Assembly: GCA_905234985.1 (NCBI GenBank)
Contig: CAJOJQ010000022.1
Location: 1 to 50,331, forward strand
Origin: an uncultured Christensenellaceae bacterium
GTDB lineage: Bacteria; Bacillota; Clostridia; Christensenellales; Aristaeellaceae
DNA: 50,331 nucleotides
Reading direction: 5' to 3'
The stretch's first letter is position 1. The number at the start of each line of letters is the position of its first letter. Positions 25,401 to 33,401 of this stretch are shown here, one piece after another. Below the pieces are notes generated by a model. The model made no database searches and was not told the DNA's origin. It worked only from the letters and a program-made list of their open reading frames with translations. The translations under genes and the position numbers were made by a program.

Positions 25401-25910
25401 ATGAATCATCCATATATCATTCGAGAGGCTGTTCCAGACGATGCGGAGAAAATGATTTTATATCTGAATCAAGTGGGTGGAGAGTCTGATAATTTGCTGC
25501 ATGGAGAAAATGAATTTAATGTCCCAATTGAAGGCATAAAACGAAAATTGGCTATGAGTAAAGACGCGGAGAATAGCATTGTTTTGATCGCTCTTGAAAA
25601 CGAACAGATCATTGCGAGAGCGGAATTAGAGGGATATTATGCGGCAAGAATCCGTCATCGGGCTAAATTCTCGATTTCAGTAAAAAAGGAATACTGGAAT
25701 CAGGGAATAGGGACAGAAATGCTAAAAAGAATTGTCGAGCAGGCAAAGAAGATGAAGTTAAGGGTGATAGAACTGGAAGTAATCTCTGATAATGCAAGAG
25801 GCATCAATTTGTACCATAAAATGGGGTTTGTTGATATAGGAATATATAAAGAATATTTTTATGTAAATGGGATGTTTAAAGATGCTGTCGTAATGCAGAA
25901 AATATTATAG
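25401..25910 (+). CDS. GNAT-family N-acetyltransferase, AT-rich
   Basis: Acetyl-CoA-dependent acetyltransferase of 169 residues. The CoA-binding motif is KKEYWNQGIGTEMLKRIV (about 94-111), followed by LEVISDNARGINLYHKMGF (RimI-like end). It is closest in style to YhhY/ribosomal-protein-alanine-type acetyltransferases that act on small amines or proteins; the substrate is unknown. Codon use is far more AT-rich than ywlG or mnmG, suggesting recent acquisition. GAGAGGAAGG lies upstream of the ATG. Border repeats R1 and R2 flank it. Confidence 0.88.
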   Translation: MNHPYIIREAVPDDAEKMILYLNQVGGESDNLLHGENEFNVPIEGIKRKLAMSKDAENSIVLIALENEQIIARAELEGYYAARIRHRAKFSISVKKEYWNQGIGTEMLKRIVEQAKKMKLRVIELEVISDNARGINLYHKMGFVDIGIYKEYFYVNGMFKDAVVMQKIL

Positions 25911-25960
25911 GATATACGCCGTTTAAACAAAATTGACAAGTCGGGCTTTGACGGAGGAAC
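25911..25960 (+). repeat. Cassette-border repeat R2
   Basis: The core is TATACGCCGTTTAAAC, then ATTGACAAGTCGG, ending in GACGGAGGAAC, which supplies the ribosome-binding site of the ACT-domain gene. Confidence 0.75.
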
Positions 25961-25962
25961 CT

Positions 25963-26328
25963 ATGGAGCTAAAGAAACTGGAATGCGATTTGACTGTTTG
26001 CAAAGTACCGGATACAGCAAATATAGATATGACAGCCGAACTCTATTTTATCGGGAAAACGGATGAAGAATTATCTTTAGTGTGCAAAACGGAGGATACT
26101 CCAGCTGAAACGGTTGCGCGTGACGACGGGTGGAAAGGATTCCGCATAGCGGGCGTTCTGGATTTTTCTCTGATCGGAATCTTATCGAAGCTGTCCGGGA
26201 TCCTGGCGGATAACGGGATTGGAATTTTCGCGGTATCCACCTTCAACACAGATTATATGCTTGTAAAAGCAGAGAACTTCGAGAAAGCCTTGGCCGTATT
26301 GTCCGCAAAAGGATACACAGTACGCTGA
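25963..26328 (+). CDS. ACT-domain protein
   Basis: Small protein of 121 residues that consists of two ACT-like halves. The C-terminal half is clear: [21 protein letters not shown] then [16 protein letters not shown], the signature of the stand-alone ACT_7 family (amino-acid-binding regulatory modules). Function is unknown; a sensor of an amino acid is possible. ATG 25963 has GGAGG 5 nt upstream inside repeat R2. The gene is less AT-rich than the GNAT gene before it. Its stop codon runs directly into a displaced mnmG fragment. Confidence 0.85.
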   Translation: MELKKLECDLTVCKVPDTANIDMTAELYFIGKTDEELSLVCKTEDTPAETVARDDGWKGFRIAGVLDFSLIGILSKLSGILADNGIGIFAVSTFNTDYMLVKAENFEKALAVLSAKGYTVR

Positions 26329-26331
26329 ATA

Positions 26332-26420
26332 TTTGGAATCCGCGGCCCTCATGCCCTGCAATCCCTCCATCGGGGGCACGGGCAAGGGGCATTTGGTGCG
26401 GGAGGTGGACGCCCTGGGCG
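26332..26420 (+). pseudogene. Displaced 5' fragment of mnmG
   Basis: The 89 bp match 27258-27346 inside mnmG at 84 of 89 positions by direct comparison (for example TGCCCTGCAA and GGGGGCACGGGCAAGGGGCA shared). In the mnmG frame the five differences are one Val-to-Ala change and four synonymous changes. It begins at the stop of the ACT gene and ends abruptly at repeat R3. Confidence 0.9.
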
Positions 26421-26470
26421 CGATACACCATTAAACGTGATTGAAAAATCGGGAGTTGAGGATGTGAAGA
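26421..26470 (+). repeat. Cassette-border repeat R3
   Basis: Diverged copy: GATACACCATTAAAC, then GATTGAAAAATCGGGAGTTG. It follows the mnmG fragment without spacing and leads into the O-acetyltransferase gene. Confidence 0.6.
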
Positions 26471-26472
26471 AC

Positions 26473-27087
26473 ATGACAAACTACGAAAGAATGGAAAAAG
26501 GATTGATTTACGATCCAGCGGATGAAGAGATTATGGACGAACAAGTCCCATGGCAAGAGAAGCTTTGGGCGTTCAATCAGTTGAAGCCGTCCGAATATGA
26601 TAAGAAGCAGCAATATATGCGCGAAGTCTTCGCCGAATGCGGCGAAAACTGTTATATCGAGCTTCCATTTCGCGCCAACTGGGGCGGTCGCCATCTCCAT
26701 TTCGGTTCCGGAATTTATGCGAATTCCAATCTAACGCTTGTTGACGACGGACATATCTATGTGGGCGATAAAGTGATGTTCGGTCCGAATGTTACGATAG
26801 CGACAGCAAACCACCCTATCGATCCGGAGCTTCGGTCGCGAGGGCTTCAATACAATAAGGATGTGTATATTGGCGAAAACGCATGGATCGGAGCGGGAGC
26901 AGTCATTGTGCCGGGCGTTCATATAGGAAAAAATACGGTCATTGGAGCCGGAAGCATCGTCACAAAGGATATTCCGGATCATGTCATCGCCGTCGGCAAT
27001 CCCTGCCGCGTGATGAGAGAAGTCTCCGATCGTGACAAGGAATTCTTTTACAAAAACGAACGGATAGATTGGGATAATATCGGCTGA
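26473..27087 (+). CDS. Hexapeptide-repeat sugar O-acetyltransferase, maltose/galactoside type
   Basis: Transfers acetyl from acetyl-CoA to a sugar hydroxyl, as in Maa/LacA. The protein has 204 residues: an N-terminal Mac domain (TNYERMEKGLIYDPADEEI), then left-handed beta-helix repeats (IYVGDKVMFGPNVTI, AWIGAGAVIVPGVHIGKN). The catalytic His is in TANHPIDPELRS, and the C-terminal segment VIAVGNPCRVMRE is typical. ATG 26473 begins the family N-terminus; GAGG lies about 11 nt upstream, so an earlier in-frame start is possible. Physiological role is unclear; detoxification or cell-surface sugar acetylation is usual for the family. It lies between R3 and mnmG. Confidence 0.9.
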   Translation: MTNYERMEKGLIYDPADEEIMDEQVPWQEKLWAFNQLKPSEYDKKQQYMREVFAECGENCYIELPFRANWGGRHLHFGSGIYANSNLTLVDDGHIYVGDKVMFGPNVTIATANHPIDPELRSRGLQYNKDVYIGENAWIGAGAVIVPGVHIGKNTVIGAGSIVTKDIPDHVIAVGNPCRVMREVSDRDKEFFYKNERIDWDNIG

Positions 27088-27159
27088 TATACTTCAGTTT
27101 GTCATCCCTGTACCAGTTGCAGGGAGATACACTGAATCCAAAAACGGAGGAACACTTCT

Positions 27160-28926
27160 TTGGCTGACCTTGTTGTGATCGGCGCGGGCCACGCGGGATG
27201 CGAGGCGGCGCTTTGCGGGGCGCGGATGGGACTGGATACCCTGCTGCTGACCCTGAATTTGGAATCCGTGGCGCTGATGCCCTGCAACCCCTCCATCGGG
27301 GGCACGGGCAAGGGGCATTTGGTGCGGGAAGTGGACGCCCTGGGCGGGGAAATGGGCCTGGCGGCGGACGATATTACCCTGCAAAGCCGCATGCTGAACC
27401 GGGGCAAAGGCCCGGCGGTTCATTCTCTGCGCATCCAGGCGGACAAGCGGGCCTATCATCTGCGCATGCTGAAAACCCTGTTCAATCAGGAGCATTTGAC
27501 CCTGCGCCAGGGGGAAGCGGCGGAGATATTGACGCAAAACGGCAGAGTGTCCGGGGTCAAAACCCTGACCGGCGACGTGATCCCCTGCCGGGCGGTGGTG
27601 GTATGTACCGGCGTGTACCTGAAAAGCCGCATCATCATCGGGGAAGCTGAATGGGACGCGGGACCCCAGGGCTTGATGCCCGCCAATTATTTAAGCAAGT
27701 CTTTGGCTGATTTGGGCTTTTCCCTGCGCCGCTTCAAGACCGGCACCCCGGCCCGGGTGGCGGAAAACAGCATCGACTTTGACAAAATGGAGGTGCAGCC
27801 CGGCGACGAGCCGGTGACGCCCTTCTCCTTCATGACGGACATTCCGCCCAGGAACAAAATCAGCTGTTATCTCACCTGGACCAATGAAAAAACCCACGAA
27901 ATCATTCGCCAAAATCTGCACCGCGCCCCCATGTTCACCGGCCAGATCAACGGCACCGGCGCGCGGTACTGTCCCTCCATCGAAACCAAGATCGTGCGCT
28001 TCGCCGACAAGGACCGGCACCAGCTTTTCCTGGAACCGGAGGGGGACAGCTACCCCGAATGGTATGTGCAGGGCATGAGTTCCTCCATGCCGGAGGACGT
28101 GCAGTGGCAAATGTACCGCACCATTCCGGGCTTAGAGCGCTGCATTATCACCCGCCTGGCCTACGCCATCGAATACGACTGCATCGACCCCCTGGCCCTG
28201 ACCCCCTATTTGGGCGCGCGGCACATACCGGGCCTCTTCACGGCGGGCCAGATCAACGGCACCTCGGGCTACGAGGAAGCGGCGGCCCAGGGCCTGTACG
28301 CCGCCATCAACGCCTGCCTGTACTGCCAGGAAAAAGAGCCCTTCCTGCTGACCCGGGATCAGGCGTACATCGGCGTTCTGGCTGACGACCTGACCACCAA
28401 GGGCACCGACGAACCTTATCGCATGATGACCAGCCGGGCGGAACACCGCCTGTACCTGCGCCAGGACAACGCCGACCTGCGTTTGACGTTAAAAGCGCGG
28501 GATTTGGGGTTGATTACCGACGCGCGCCTGCAAAGGGCGGAACGGAAGCAGCGGGAGACGGAGGAACTGGTCAAGCGCCTTTCCGACGCGGGCATGGACA
28601 AGGAATTGCGCCACCCGGACGCGCATCTGACCCTGCCCGACGGCTGGGGCTATACTGCCGGGGCCAGGGAACAGGCGGAAATTCAAATCAAGTACGAAGG
28701 CTATCTGCAAAAGGAAATGGCCCAGATCCACAAGACCCGGGCCATGGAGGAAGCCGTTCTTCCCCCCGATACCGATTATCATGCCATCGACGCCCTGCGC
28801 TTAGAGGCCCGTGAAAAGCTCCAGGCCCGGCGGCCCCTGTCCCTGGGCCAGGCCAGCCGCATCCCCGGCGTGAACCCGGCGGATATCGCGGTGCTGATGG
28901 TGTGGCTGAAGCGAAGAAACGGATAA
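27160..28926 (+). CDS. mnmG: tRNA uridine-5-carboxymethylaminomethyl modification enzyme MnmG
   Basis: FAD-dependent subunit that works with MnmE to modify U34 of tRNAs reading NNA/NNG codons. The protein has 588 residues, 30-40 shorter than typical, with the missing part near residues 440-500. FAD motif [15 protein letters not shown] (3-17), [14 protein letters not shown] and KTGTPARV are present, as is the conserved C-terminal [12 protein letters not shown]. The start is TTG with GGAGG 9 nt upstream. mnmE is not in the window. Three accessory genes and a second copy of bases 27258-27346 lie just upstream. Confidence 0.96.
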   Translation: MADLVVIGAGHAGCEAALCGARMGLDTLLLTLNLESVALMPCNPSIGGTGKGHLVREVDALGGEMGLAADDITLQSRMLNRGKGPAVHSLRIQADKRAYHLRMLKTLFNQEHLTLRQGEAAEILTQNGRVSGVKTLTGDVIPCRAVVVCTGVYLKSRIIIGEAEWDAGPQGLMPANYLSKSLADLGFSLRRFKTGTPARVAENSIDFDKMEVQPGDEPVTPFSFMTDIPPRNKISCYLTWTNEKTHEIIRQNLHRAPMFTGQINGTGARYCPSIETKIVRFADKDRHQLFLEPEGDSYPEWYVQGMSSSMPEDVQWQMYRTIPGLERCIITRLAYAIEYDCIDPLALTPYLGARHIPGLFTAGQINGTSGYEEAAAQGLYAAINACLYCQEKEPFLLTRDQAYIGVLADDLTTKGTDEPYRMMTSRAEHRLYLRQDNADLRLTLKARDLGLITDARLQRAERKQRETEELVKRLSDAGMDKELRHPDAHLTLPDGWGYTAGAREQAEIQIKYEGYLQKEMAQIHKTRAMEEAVLPPDTDYHAIDALRLEAREKLQARRPLSLGQASRIPGVNPADIAVLMVWLKRRNG

Positions 28927-28932
28927 AGGACG

Positions 28933-28967
28933 CCCCGCTTTTCAGGCGACTGAAAGGCGGGGTTTTT
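28933..28967 (+). terminator. Terminator of mnmG
   Basis: The stem CCCCGCTTTTCAG / CTGAAAGGCGGGG (one mismatch) with a T5 run starts 6 bp after the stop. Confidence 0.85.
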
Positions 28968-28978
28968 CGTATGACGGT

Positions 28979-29389
28979 TTATTCGGGATAGCGGGTCATG
29001 ATGCAATCCCCCGCCTCCACGGCGCTTTTGCTCACGGTGCGGCCCCAATACACGCGGCCGTTCCACAGTTCCACTACCGTTACGTGATGATCGAGCTTCT
29101 CAAGGATCATCACGCTGTACGTGTCCTTTTTGAGCCGCAGGATATCGCCGGGCCGCAGGGCTTCATAATCCACCGGCTCCACCCGCCGGGCGGGCAGGCT
29201 GCCGAAAGCGGCGTCGCTGACCGTTAGCAGGAAATCCGCGTCCTCCCCGTTCCACAAATACCGGTCGGGGTACGTTTCCCGGAAAGCCAAAATGATCTCC
29301 GTCACCGCTTCCGGGGCGGGGGCGGATTCGGCCAGCGCGCCCCCGGTCAGCAGCGCCAGGATCATCAAAAATGAAAACAGTTTTTTCAT
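28979..29389 (-). CDS. Small exported protein, papain-like fold without obvious Cys
   Basis: Protein of 136 residues with signal peptide KKLFSFLMILALLTGGALAES. The mature part includes LRPGDILRLKKDTYSVMILEK and ELWNGRVYWGRTVSKS, which resemble the His-containing half of CHAP/NlpC-like amidase folds (GDI...HSVMI...). The usual catalytic His position reads Tyr (TYSVM) and no Cys lies in the expected N-terminal helix, so an enzyme is doubtful. ATG 29389 has GGGGAGA just upstream and lies 16 bp after the histidine kinase stop, so it is the last gene of murQ-regulator-kinase. A role in wall sensing with the kinase is inference from position. Confidence 0.65.
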   Translation of the reverse strand: MKKLFSFLMILALLTGGALAESAPAPEAVTEIILAFRETYPDRYLWNGEDADFLLTVSDAAFGSLPARRVEPVDYEALRPGDILRLKKDTYSVMILEKLDHHVTVVELWNGRVYWGRTVSKSAVEAGDCIMTRYPE

Positions 29390-29405
29390 GTCTCTCCCCA
29401 ATCTA

Positions 29406-30704
29406 TTACAGGATCACTGTAAATTCGGTTCCCTCGCCTTCCGCGCTGTGCACGGTGATTTTGCCCCGGTGGGCGGCGACGATGCTCTGGGCAATGGCCA
29501 GCCCTAAGCCGTTGCCCTCCACCTCCCGGTTATGGGAGGAATCCACCCGGTAAAAGCGGTCAAAAATCCGCTGCTGGGCCTCGGGCGGAATGGCGGGACC
29601 GGTATTATGCACCCGCAGGATGCGTTTATCGCCCTTGGCCTCCAAAGCAATGCGGATTCTGCCCCCGTCGTCGGAATACTTTTGGGCGTTGCTCAGCAAA
29701 ATCACCGCCAGCTGCTTGATCATTTCCCCATCGCCGGTGTATTCGATACCGTCGGGAATATCCATTTCCAGGCTTTTTCCTTCCTCGAATATCGCCGATT
29801 CAAAGGGCAGCGCCACTTCCAGCAGGGCGCGGCTCAAATCGAATTGGACGTGAACCGCTTGAGCCGTGCCCTTCTCCATGCGGGCCAGGGTAAGCAGGTT
29901 TTGGATCAGGCTGTCCGTCCTCCGCACCTCGGACTGGATATACTGGAGGGGCTTGCTCTCCCCCGCCTCGGCGGCCAGCACGTCGGCGTTGGCAGAGATC
30001 ACCGCCAGGGGCGTTTTCAGCTCGTGGCTGGCGTCCCACACGAACTGCTTCTGCTTTTCCATGGCCTCGTCCACGGGCTGGACCAGTTTGCGGATGAGCC
30101 ACACCGCGCCGATACTCAGCAGCGCGTCCTCGATCACCGCCACCAACACCGTCAGCCGCAGCACGCTTTCGGCGTTTTGGATTTCCAGCCGGCTGTCCAC
30201 CACGATCAGCAGGCGTTCCCCGGCTTTTTCGGTCAGGCAGTAGAATCGAGTGTCGTTCCGGCCCCTGTCCTTGCCCGCCTGTACCGCCCACAGGGCCATA
30301 TCGGCGATTTCCGCATCGGTGTACAGGTCGGTGCGGTCGCTGTGCCAGGAAAGCACCCGGCCCTCTTCGTCGACTGTGGCCGTATAATAATTCGTCATGC
30401 TGGCGGCGTTCATCACGGCCTTGCTGCCCCGGTTCTTTTTGTTCTTCATCTCGCCGGGAGGCGTGGCGCCGGGGCCTCTGTCCGGCGGCTGGGTGCCCTC
30501 CGGCTTCACTGGCCGCTGCCCCTCCGCGCCGTCCGCCGCGGGGCGCTGCCCGTTGTTTTCGGCCAGCATATCCAACACCTGGCCCGCCTGCTGCTCTAAG
30601 CTGTTCCAGTTCATCCAGTTGATGGCGGCCACCAGCCCGGCGGAGGCCAGCAAAAGCCCGGCCAGCGCCACCAGGATCACCCGCCGCCGAAGCCTGCGGA
30701 TCAT
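29406..30704 (-). CDS. Sensor histidine kinase
   Basis: Membrane kinase of 432 residues. TM1 spans about 9-28 and TM2 about 184-205. Between them is an extracytoplasmic sensor of about 150 residues that begins with a Pro/Gly-rich, low-complexity stretch (55-90). The H-box DASHELKTPL (H227), N-box LLSNAQKYSDDGG, G1 VHNTGPAIP, F-box RIFDRFYRVD and G2 GNGLGLAIAQ are intact. It overlaps the response regulator gene by 4 nt. No HAMP domain is obvious. Joint transcription with murQ suggests sensing of wall turnover, but the signal is unknown. Confidence 0.93.
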   Translation of the reverse strand: MIRRLRRRVILVALAGLLLASAGLVAAINWMNWNSLEQQAGQVLDMLAENNGQRPAADGAEGQRPVKPEGTQPPDRGPGATPPGEMKNKKNRGSKAVMNAASMTNYYTATVDEEGRVLSWHSDRTDLYTDAEIADMALWAVQAGKDRGRNDTRFYCLTEKAGERLLIVVDSRLEIQNAESVLRLTVLVAVIEDALLSIGAVWLIRKLVQPVDEAMEKQKQFVWDASHELKTPLAVISANADVLAAEAGESKPLQYIQSEVRRTDSLIQNLLTLARMEKGTAQAVHVQFDLSRALLEVALPFESAIFEEGKSLEMDIPDGIEYTGDGEMIKQLAVILLSNAQKYSDDGGRIRIALEAKGDKRILRVHNTGPAIPPEAQQRIFDRFYRVDSSHNREVEGNGLGLAIAQSIVAAHRGKITVHSAEGEGTEFTVIL

Positions 30705-31381
30705 ACGCCCTCCTCCAATGAATAGCCCATGCCCCGGGTGGCCTTGATTTTCACCTGGGATCCCACAAAGGTGAGCTTCTTGCGCACGAAGGACAAATAC
30801 ACCTCCAAATTGCTGATGTCCGCATCCGTTTCATAGCCCCAAATCCGCTCGAAAATGGTATCCTTATTCAAAATCTGGCGGGGATTGCGCAGCAGCATTT
30901 CCATGATCTGGTATTCCTTGGCCCCTAACTTCACCGATTGGCCCGTGGCGCTGCACATGAGCTTCGCTTCCTGCTGATTGAGTACGATGTCCCCGAAGGC
31001 CAGCTCCATTACCGGCGCGTCCTCCCGCCGCCGGGTGATGGCCCGCAGGCAGGCAATCAGCTCCGCCATCTGGAAGGGCTTGGGCAGATAATAGTCCGCG
31101 CCCTTTTCCAGCCCCCGCACCCGATCCTCCAGGCCGGAGCGGGCGGTGAGCATGCACACGGGGGTCTTGATCCCTTCCTTCCGCAGGGCGGACAGCACCT
31201 GAAAACCGTCCATGCCCGGCAGCATCACGTCCAAAATAATGGCGTCGTAAATCCCCGCCAGGGCGTAATCCAGCCCGTCGGTGCCGGTATATACAGGGTC
31301 CACGGAAAAGTTTTCTTTTTTCAGCATCTGGCAAATGGCCGAGGAAATGCCCTTTTCATCCTCTACCAGCAGTATCCGCAT
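30701..31381 (-). CDS. OmpR-family response regulator
   Basis: Transcription factor of 226 residues. The receiver domain has acidic E7/D8, phosphoacceptor D51 (ILDVMLPGMDG), T79 and K101 (YLPKPF). The winged-helix DNA-binding domain (about 128-225) includes LGAKEYQIMEMLLRNP and SNLEVYLSFVRKKL. It starts 12 bp after the murQ stop and overlaps the kinase start by 4 nt, so all are co-transcribed. Targets are unknown; autoregulation of the murQ promoter is a fair guess. Confidence 0.95.
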   Translation of the reverse strand: MRILLVEDEKGISSAICQMLKKENFSVDPVYTGTDGLDYALAGIYDAIILDVMLPGMDGFQVLSALRKEGIKTPVCMLTARSGLEDRVRGLEKGADYYLPKPFQMAELIACLRAITRRREDAPVMELAFGDIVLNQQEAKLMCSATGQSVKLGAKEYQIMEMLLRNPRQILNKDTIFERIWGYETDADISNLEVYLSFVRKKLTFVGSQVKIKATRGMGYSLEEGV

Positions 31382-31393
31382 GGCACTTTCTCC

Positions 31394-32302
31394 TTACTTC
31401 GCTAAAAGCTCCGCCTGCGCCCGGCGCACGAAGCCGCCGTTTTTCTCCAGCGCTTCCCGGGCTTTTTCCTGATCCACCCCGCAGGAACGCATGACGATGG
31501 CGGTTTTCACATCCCGGCCCGCGCTTTCCAGCAGCGCGTCGGCCTCAGCCTTATCTTCGATCGCCAGGGCTTTCTGCACGATGCGCACCGCCCGATCCTG
31601 CAATTTCTGATTGGTGGGCCGCATGTCTACCATTAAATTGCCGTACACCTTGCCCAACTGCACCATGGTCAGGGTGGTGAGCATGTTCAGGGCCATCTTG
31701 GTAGCCGTGCCCGCCCGAAGCCGGGTGGAGCCGGACAGGATTTCCGCCCCGGTGGGCATTTCGATGGCGATGTCCGCGTGGCGGGATTGAATGGCGTCCC
31801 GGTTGCAGGACAGGCCGACGGTCAGCGCGCCCAGGGAGCGGGCGTAGTCCAGCCCGCCCACGCAGTAAGGCGCGTAGCCGCTGGCGCTGACGCCCACCAG
31901 CGTATCTTTTTCGTTCAAGCCGATTTCCTTCAGCGCTTCCACCGCCAGTTCCGGCTTGTCCTCCGCCCGTTCCACGGCGTGGCGCAGGGCGTAATCGCCC
32001 CCGGCGATCAGGCCCACCACCAGCCCCTCGTCCGTGCCGAAGGTGGGCGGACATTCGGAGGCGTCCAGCACGCCGAGCCGCCCGCTGGTGCCCGCGCCGA
32101 TATAAATCAGCCTGCCCCCCGCTTTCATGCGCTCCGCGATTTTTTCCACCGCCTCCGCGATTTGGGGCAGGGCCTGTTCCACCGCCTCCGCCGCCTGACG
32201 ATCCATGCGGTTCATGAGCTTCGCCGCCTCCAGGGGGGGCAGCATATCCAAATTCCTGCTTTGCTCGTTCACCTGTTCGGTGGATAGGCTCTCAAATTTC
32301 AT
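31394..32302 (-). CDS. murQ: N-acetylmuramic acid 6-phosphate etherase
   Basis: Cleaves the lactyl ether of MurNAc-6-P to GlcNAc-6-P and D-lactate, the key step in recycling peptidoglycan muramic acid. The protein has 302 residues with a SIS fold: IGAGTSGRLGVLDASECPP (E83 catalytic), second acid E114, and SVSASG-like substrate loop VGVSASGYAPY. A C-terminal UBA-like helix bundle is present. No MurP transporter or AmgK is beside it. It is first in an operon with a two-component system, an unusual arrangement. Confidence 0.96.
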   Translation of the reverse strand: MKFESLSTEQVNEQSRNLDMLPPLEAAKLMNRMDRQAAEAVEQALPQIAEAVEKIAERMKAGGRLIYIGAGTSGRLGVLDASECPPTFGTDEGLVVGLIAGGDYALRHAVERAEDKPELAVEALKEIGLNEKDTLVGVSASGYAPYCVGGLDYARSLGALTVGLSCNRDAIQSRHADIAIEMPTGAEILSGSTRLRAGTATKMALNMLTTLTMVQLGKVYGNLMVDMRPTNQKLQDRAVRIVQKALAIEDKAEADALLESAGRDVKTAIVMRSCGVDQEKAREALEKNGGFVRRAQAELLAK

Positions 32303-32331
32303 CCGTCTCAGCTCCCGTTTTTGATGGATGT

Positions 32332-32360
32332 ATTATAGCAAATCGGGCCGCCTCCGTCAA
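32332..32360 (-). promoter_or_regulatory. Promoter of murQ operon
   Basis: On the minus strand TTGACG (32355-32360), 17-bp spacer, perfect TATAAT (32332-32337), 30 bp before murQ. Confidence 0.65.
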
Positions 32361-32467
32361 CGGCGGGCAAATCAGAACGCCCGTTTTCGTTCCCCCTGGC
32401 GGCTTTTGCTGAATCTTCCGCTTTCCTGTCGGCGTTCGTTTCCCCCGCGCGCCCATTTTCATCTGTT

Positions 32468-32496
32468 TTGTCAATAATAATTCTTATGGTTATTAT
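32468..32496 (+). promoter_or_regulatory. Candidate promoter of spo0A
   Basis: TTGTCA (32468-32473), 17-bp spacer, TATTAT (32491-32496) within AT-rich DNA. A leader of about 140 nt follows. I saw no clear sigma-H promoter, which Bacillus spo0A also uses. Confidence 0.4.
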
Positions 32497-32561
32497 TTTA
32501 TATGCGTTATCCTTCTTTCCGTTATAATTGTTGACGAATCTTCCAGCAAGTGGAAGGAATG

Positions 32562-32587
32562 ATGCGGAATGGGAGCGCATTCCGCAT
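32562..32587 (+). promoter_or_regulatory. Hairpin in the spo0A leader
   Basis: The perfect 10-bp stem ATGCGGAATG / CATTCCGCAT has a 6-nt loop and no T-run. It sits between the candidate promoter and the RBS and may affect leader stability or bind a regulator. Confidence 0.45.
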
Positions 32588-32642
32588 TCCGCTGCAACGC
32601 CGGGATTTCTTCATTATTTTTCATCGAGGGGAGCGACCATCC

Positions 32643-33401
32643 ATGATCCACACCGCCATCGTAGACGACAACGACGAATTGCGCGCCGCCATGACCCAAT
32701 ACCTGCAAACCCAGAAGGACATCGCCCTTGTGGGCGAAGCCGCCAACGGCCAGGACGCCCTGAAAATGATTCAGGAAAAGCAGCCGGACGTGGTGCTGCT
32801 GGATATGATTATGCCCTCCCTGGACGGCTTCGGCGTGCTGGCCCAATTGCAGCGCGCGCCCCTGGAAAAGCGGCCCCGGGTGATCGCCGTCACCGCCTTG
32901 GGTCGGGACGATTTTATCCGCCGGGCGGTGGAATTGGGCGTGATGTACTACATGATCAAGCCGGTGGATCTGCCCGTGCTGGTGGACCGAATCAGGGAGG
33001 TGGCCGCCCATCAGGCCGCCGCGCCCCTGGAGCCGCTGTACGCTGTGGGCCTGAATTTGGACGACCGCATTTCCAACATTTTTCTTGCCATGGGCATTCC
33101 CGCCCACATCAAGGGCTACCAATACCTGCGGGAGGCCATCAAGCTGGTGATCGAAAAGCCGGAAATGATCGGCGGCATCACCAAGGAGCTGTACCCCGCC
33201 ATCGCCCGGCGCTTCGGCACCACCTCCAGCAAGGTGGAGCGCGCCATCCGCCACGCCATCGAGGTGGCCTGGAGCCGGGGCCGGGTGGACACTCTGAACA
33301 AGGCCTTCGGCTGCGACGTGGCCCAGCCGGACGATAAACCCACCAACGGCGAGTTCATCGCCCTGATCGCGGACAAGCTATGTTTAGAACATACCGCATA
33401 A
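32643..33401 (+). CDS. spo0A: Stage 0 sporulation regulator Spo0A
   Basis: Master response regulator of sporulation, 252 residues. The receiver domain has D8/D9, phosphoacceptor D54 (LLDMIMPSLDG) and K106 (MIKPVD). The C-terminal domain carries the Spo0A recognition region ISNIFLAMGIPAHIKGYQYL, YPAIARRFGTTSSKVERAIR and HAIEVAWSRG, which contacts 0A boxes. ATG 32643 has GAGGGGAG about 9 nt upstream; earlier ATGs lie in the leader hairpin. Usually spoIVB precedes spo0A; here murQ lies divergently instead. Its presence shows that the organism belongs to a spore-forming lineage. Confidence 0.97.
   Translation: MIHTAIVDDNDELRAAMTQYLQTQKDIALVGEAANGQDALKMIQEKQPDVVLLDMIMPSLDGFGVLAQLQRAPLEKRPRVIAVTALGRDDFIRRAVELGVMYYMIKPVDLPVLVDRIREVAAHQAAAPLEPLYAVGLNLDDRISNIFLAMGIPAHIKGYQYLREAIKLVIEKPEMIGGITKELYPAIARRFGTTSSKVERAIRHAIEVAWSRGRVDTLNKAFGCDVAQPDDKPTNGEFIALIADKLCLEHTA

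Noticed and set aside
25331..27087. Integron cassette array
   Set aside because: No integrase and no attC-like long imperfect palindromes; the shared repeat looks like a gene 3' end rather than a recombination site.
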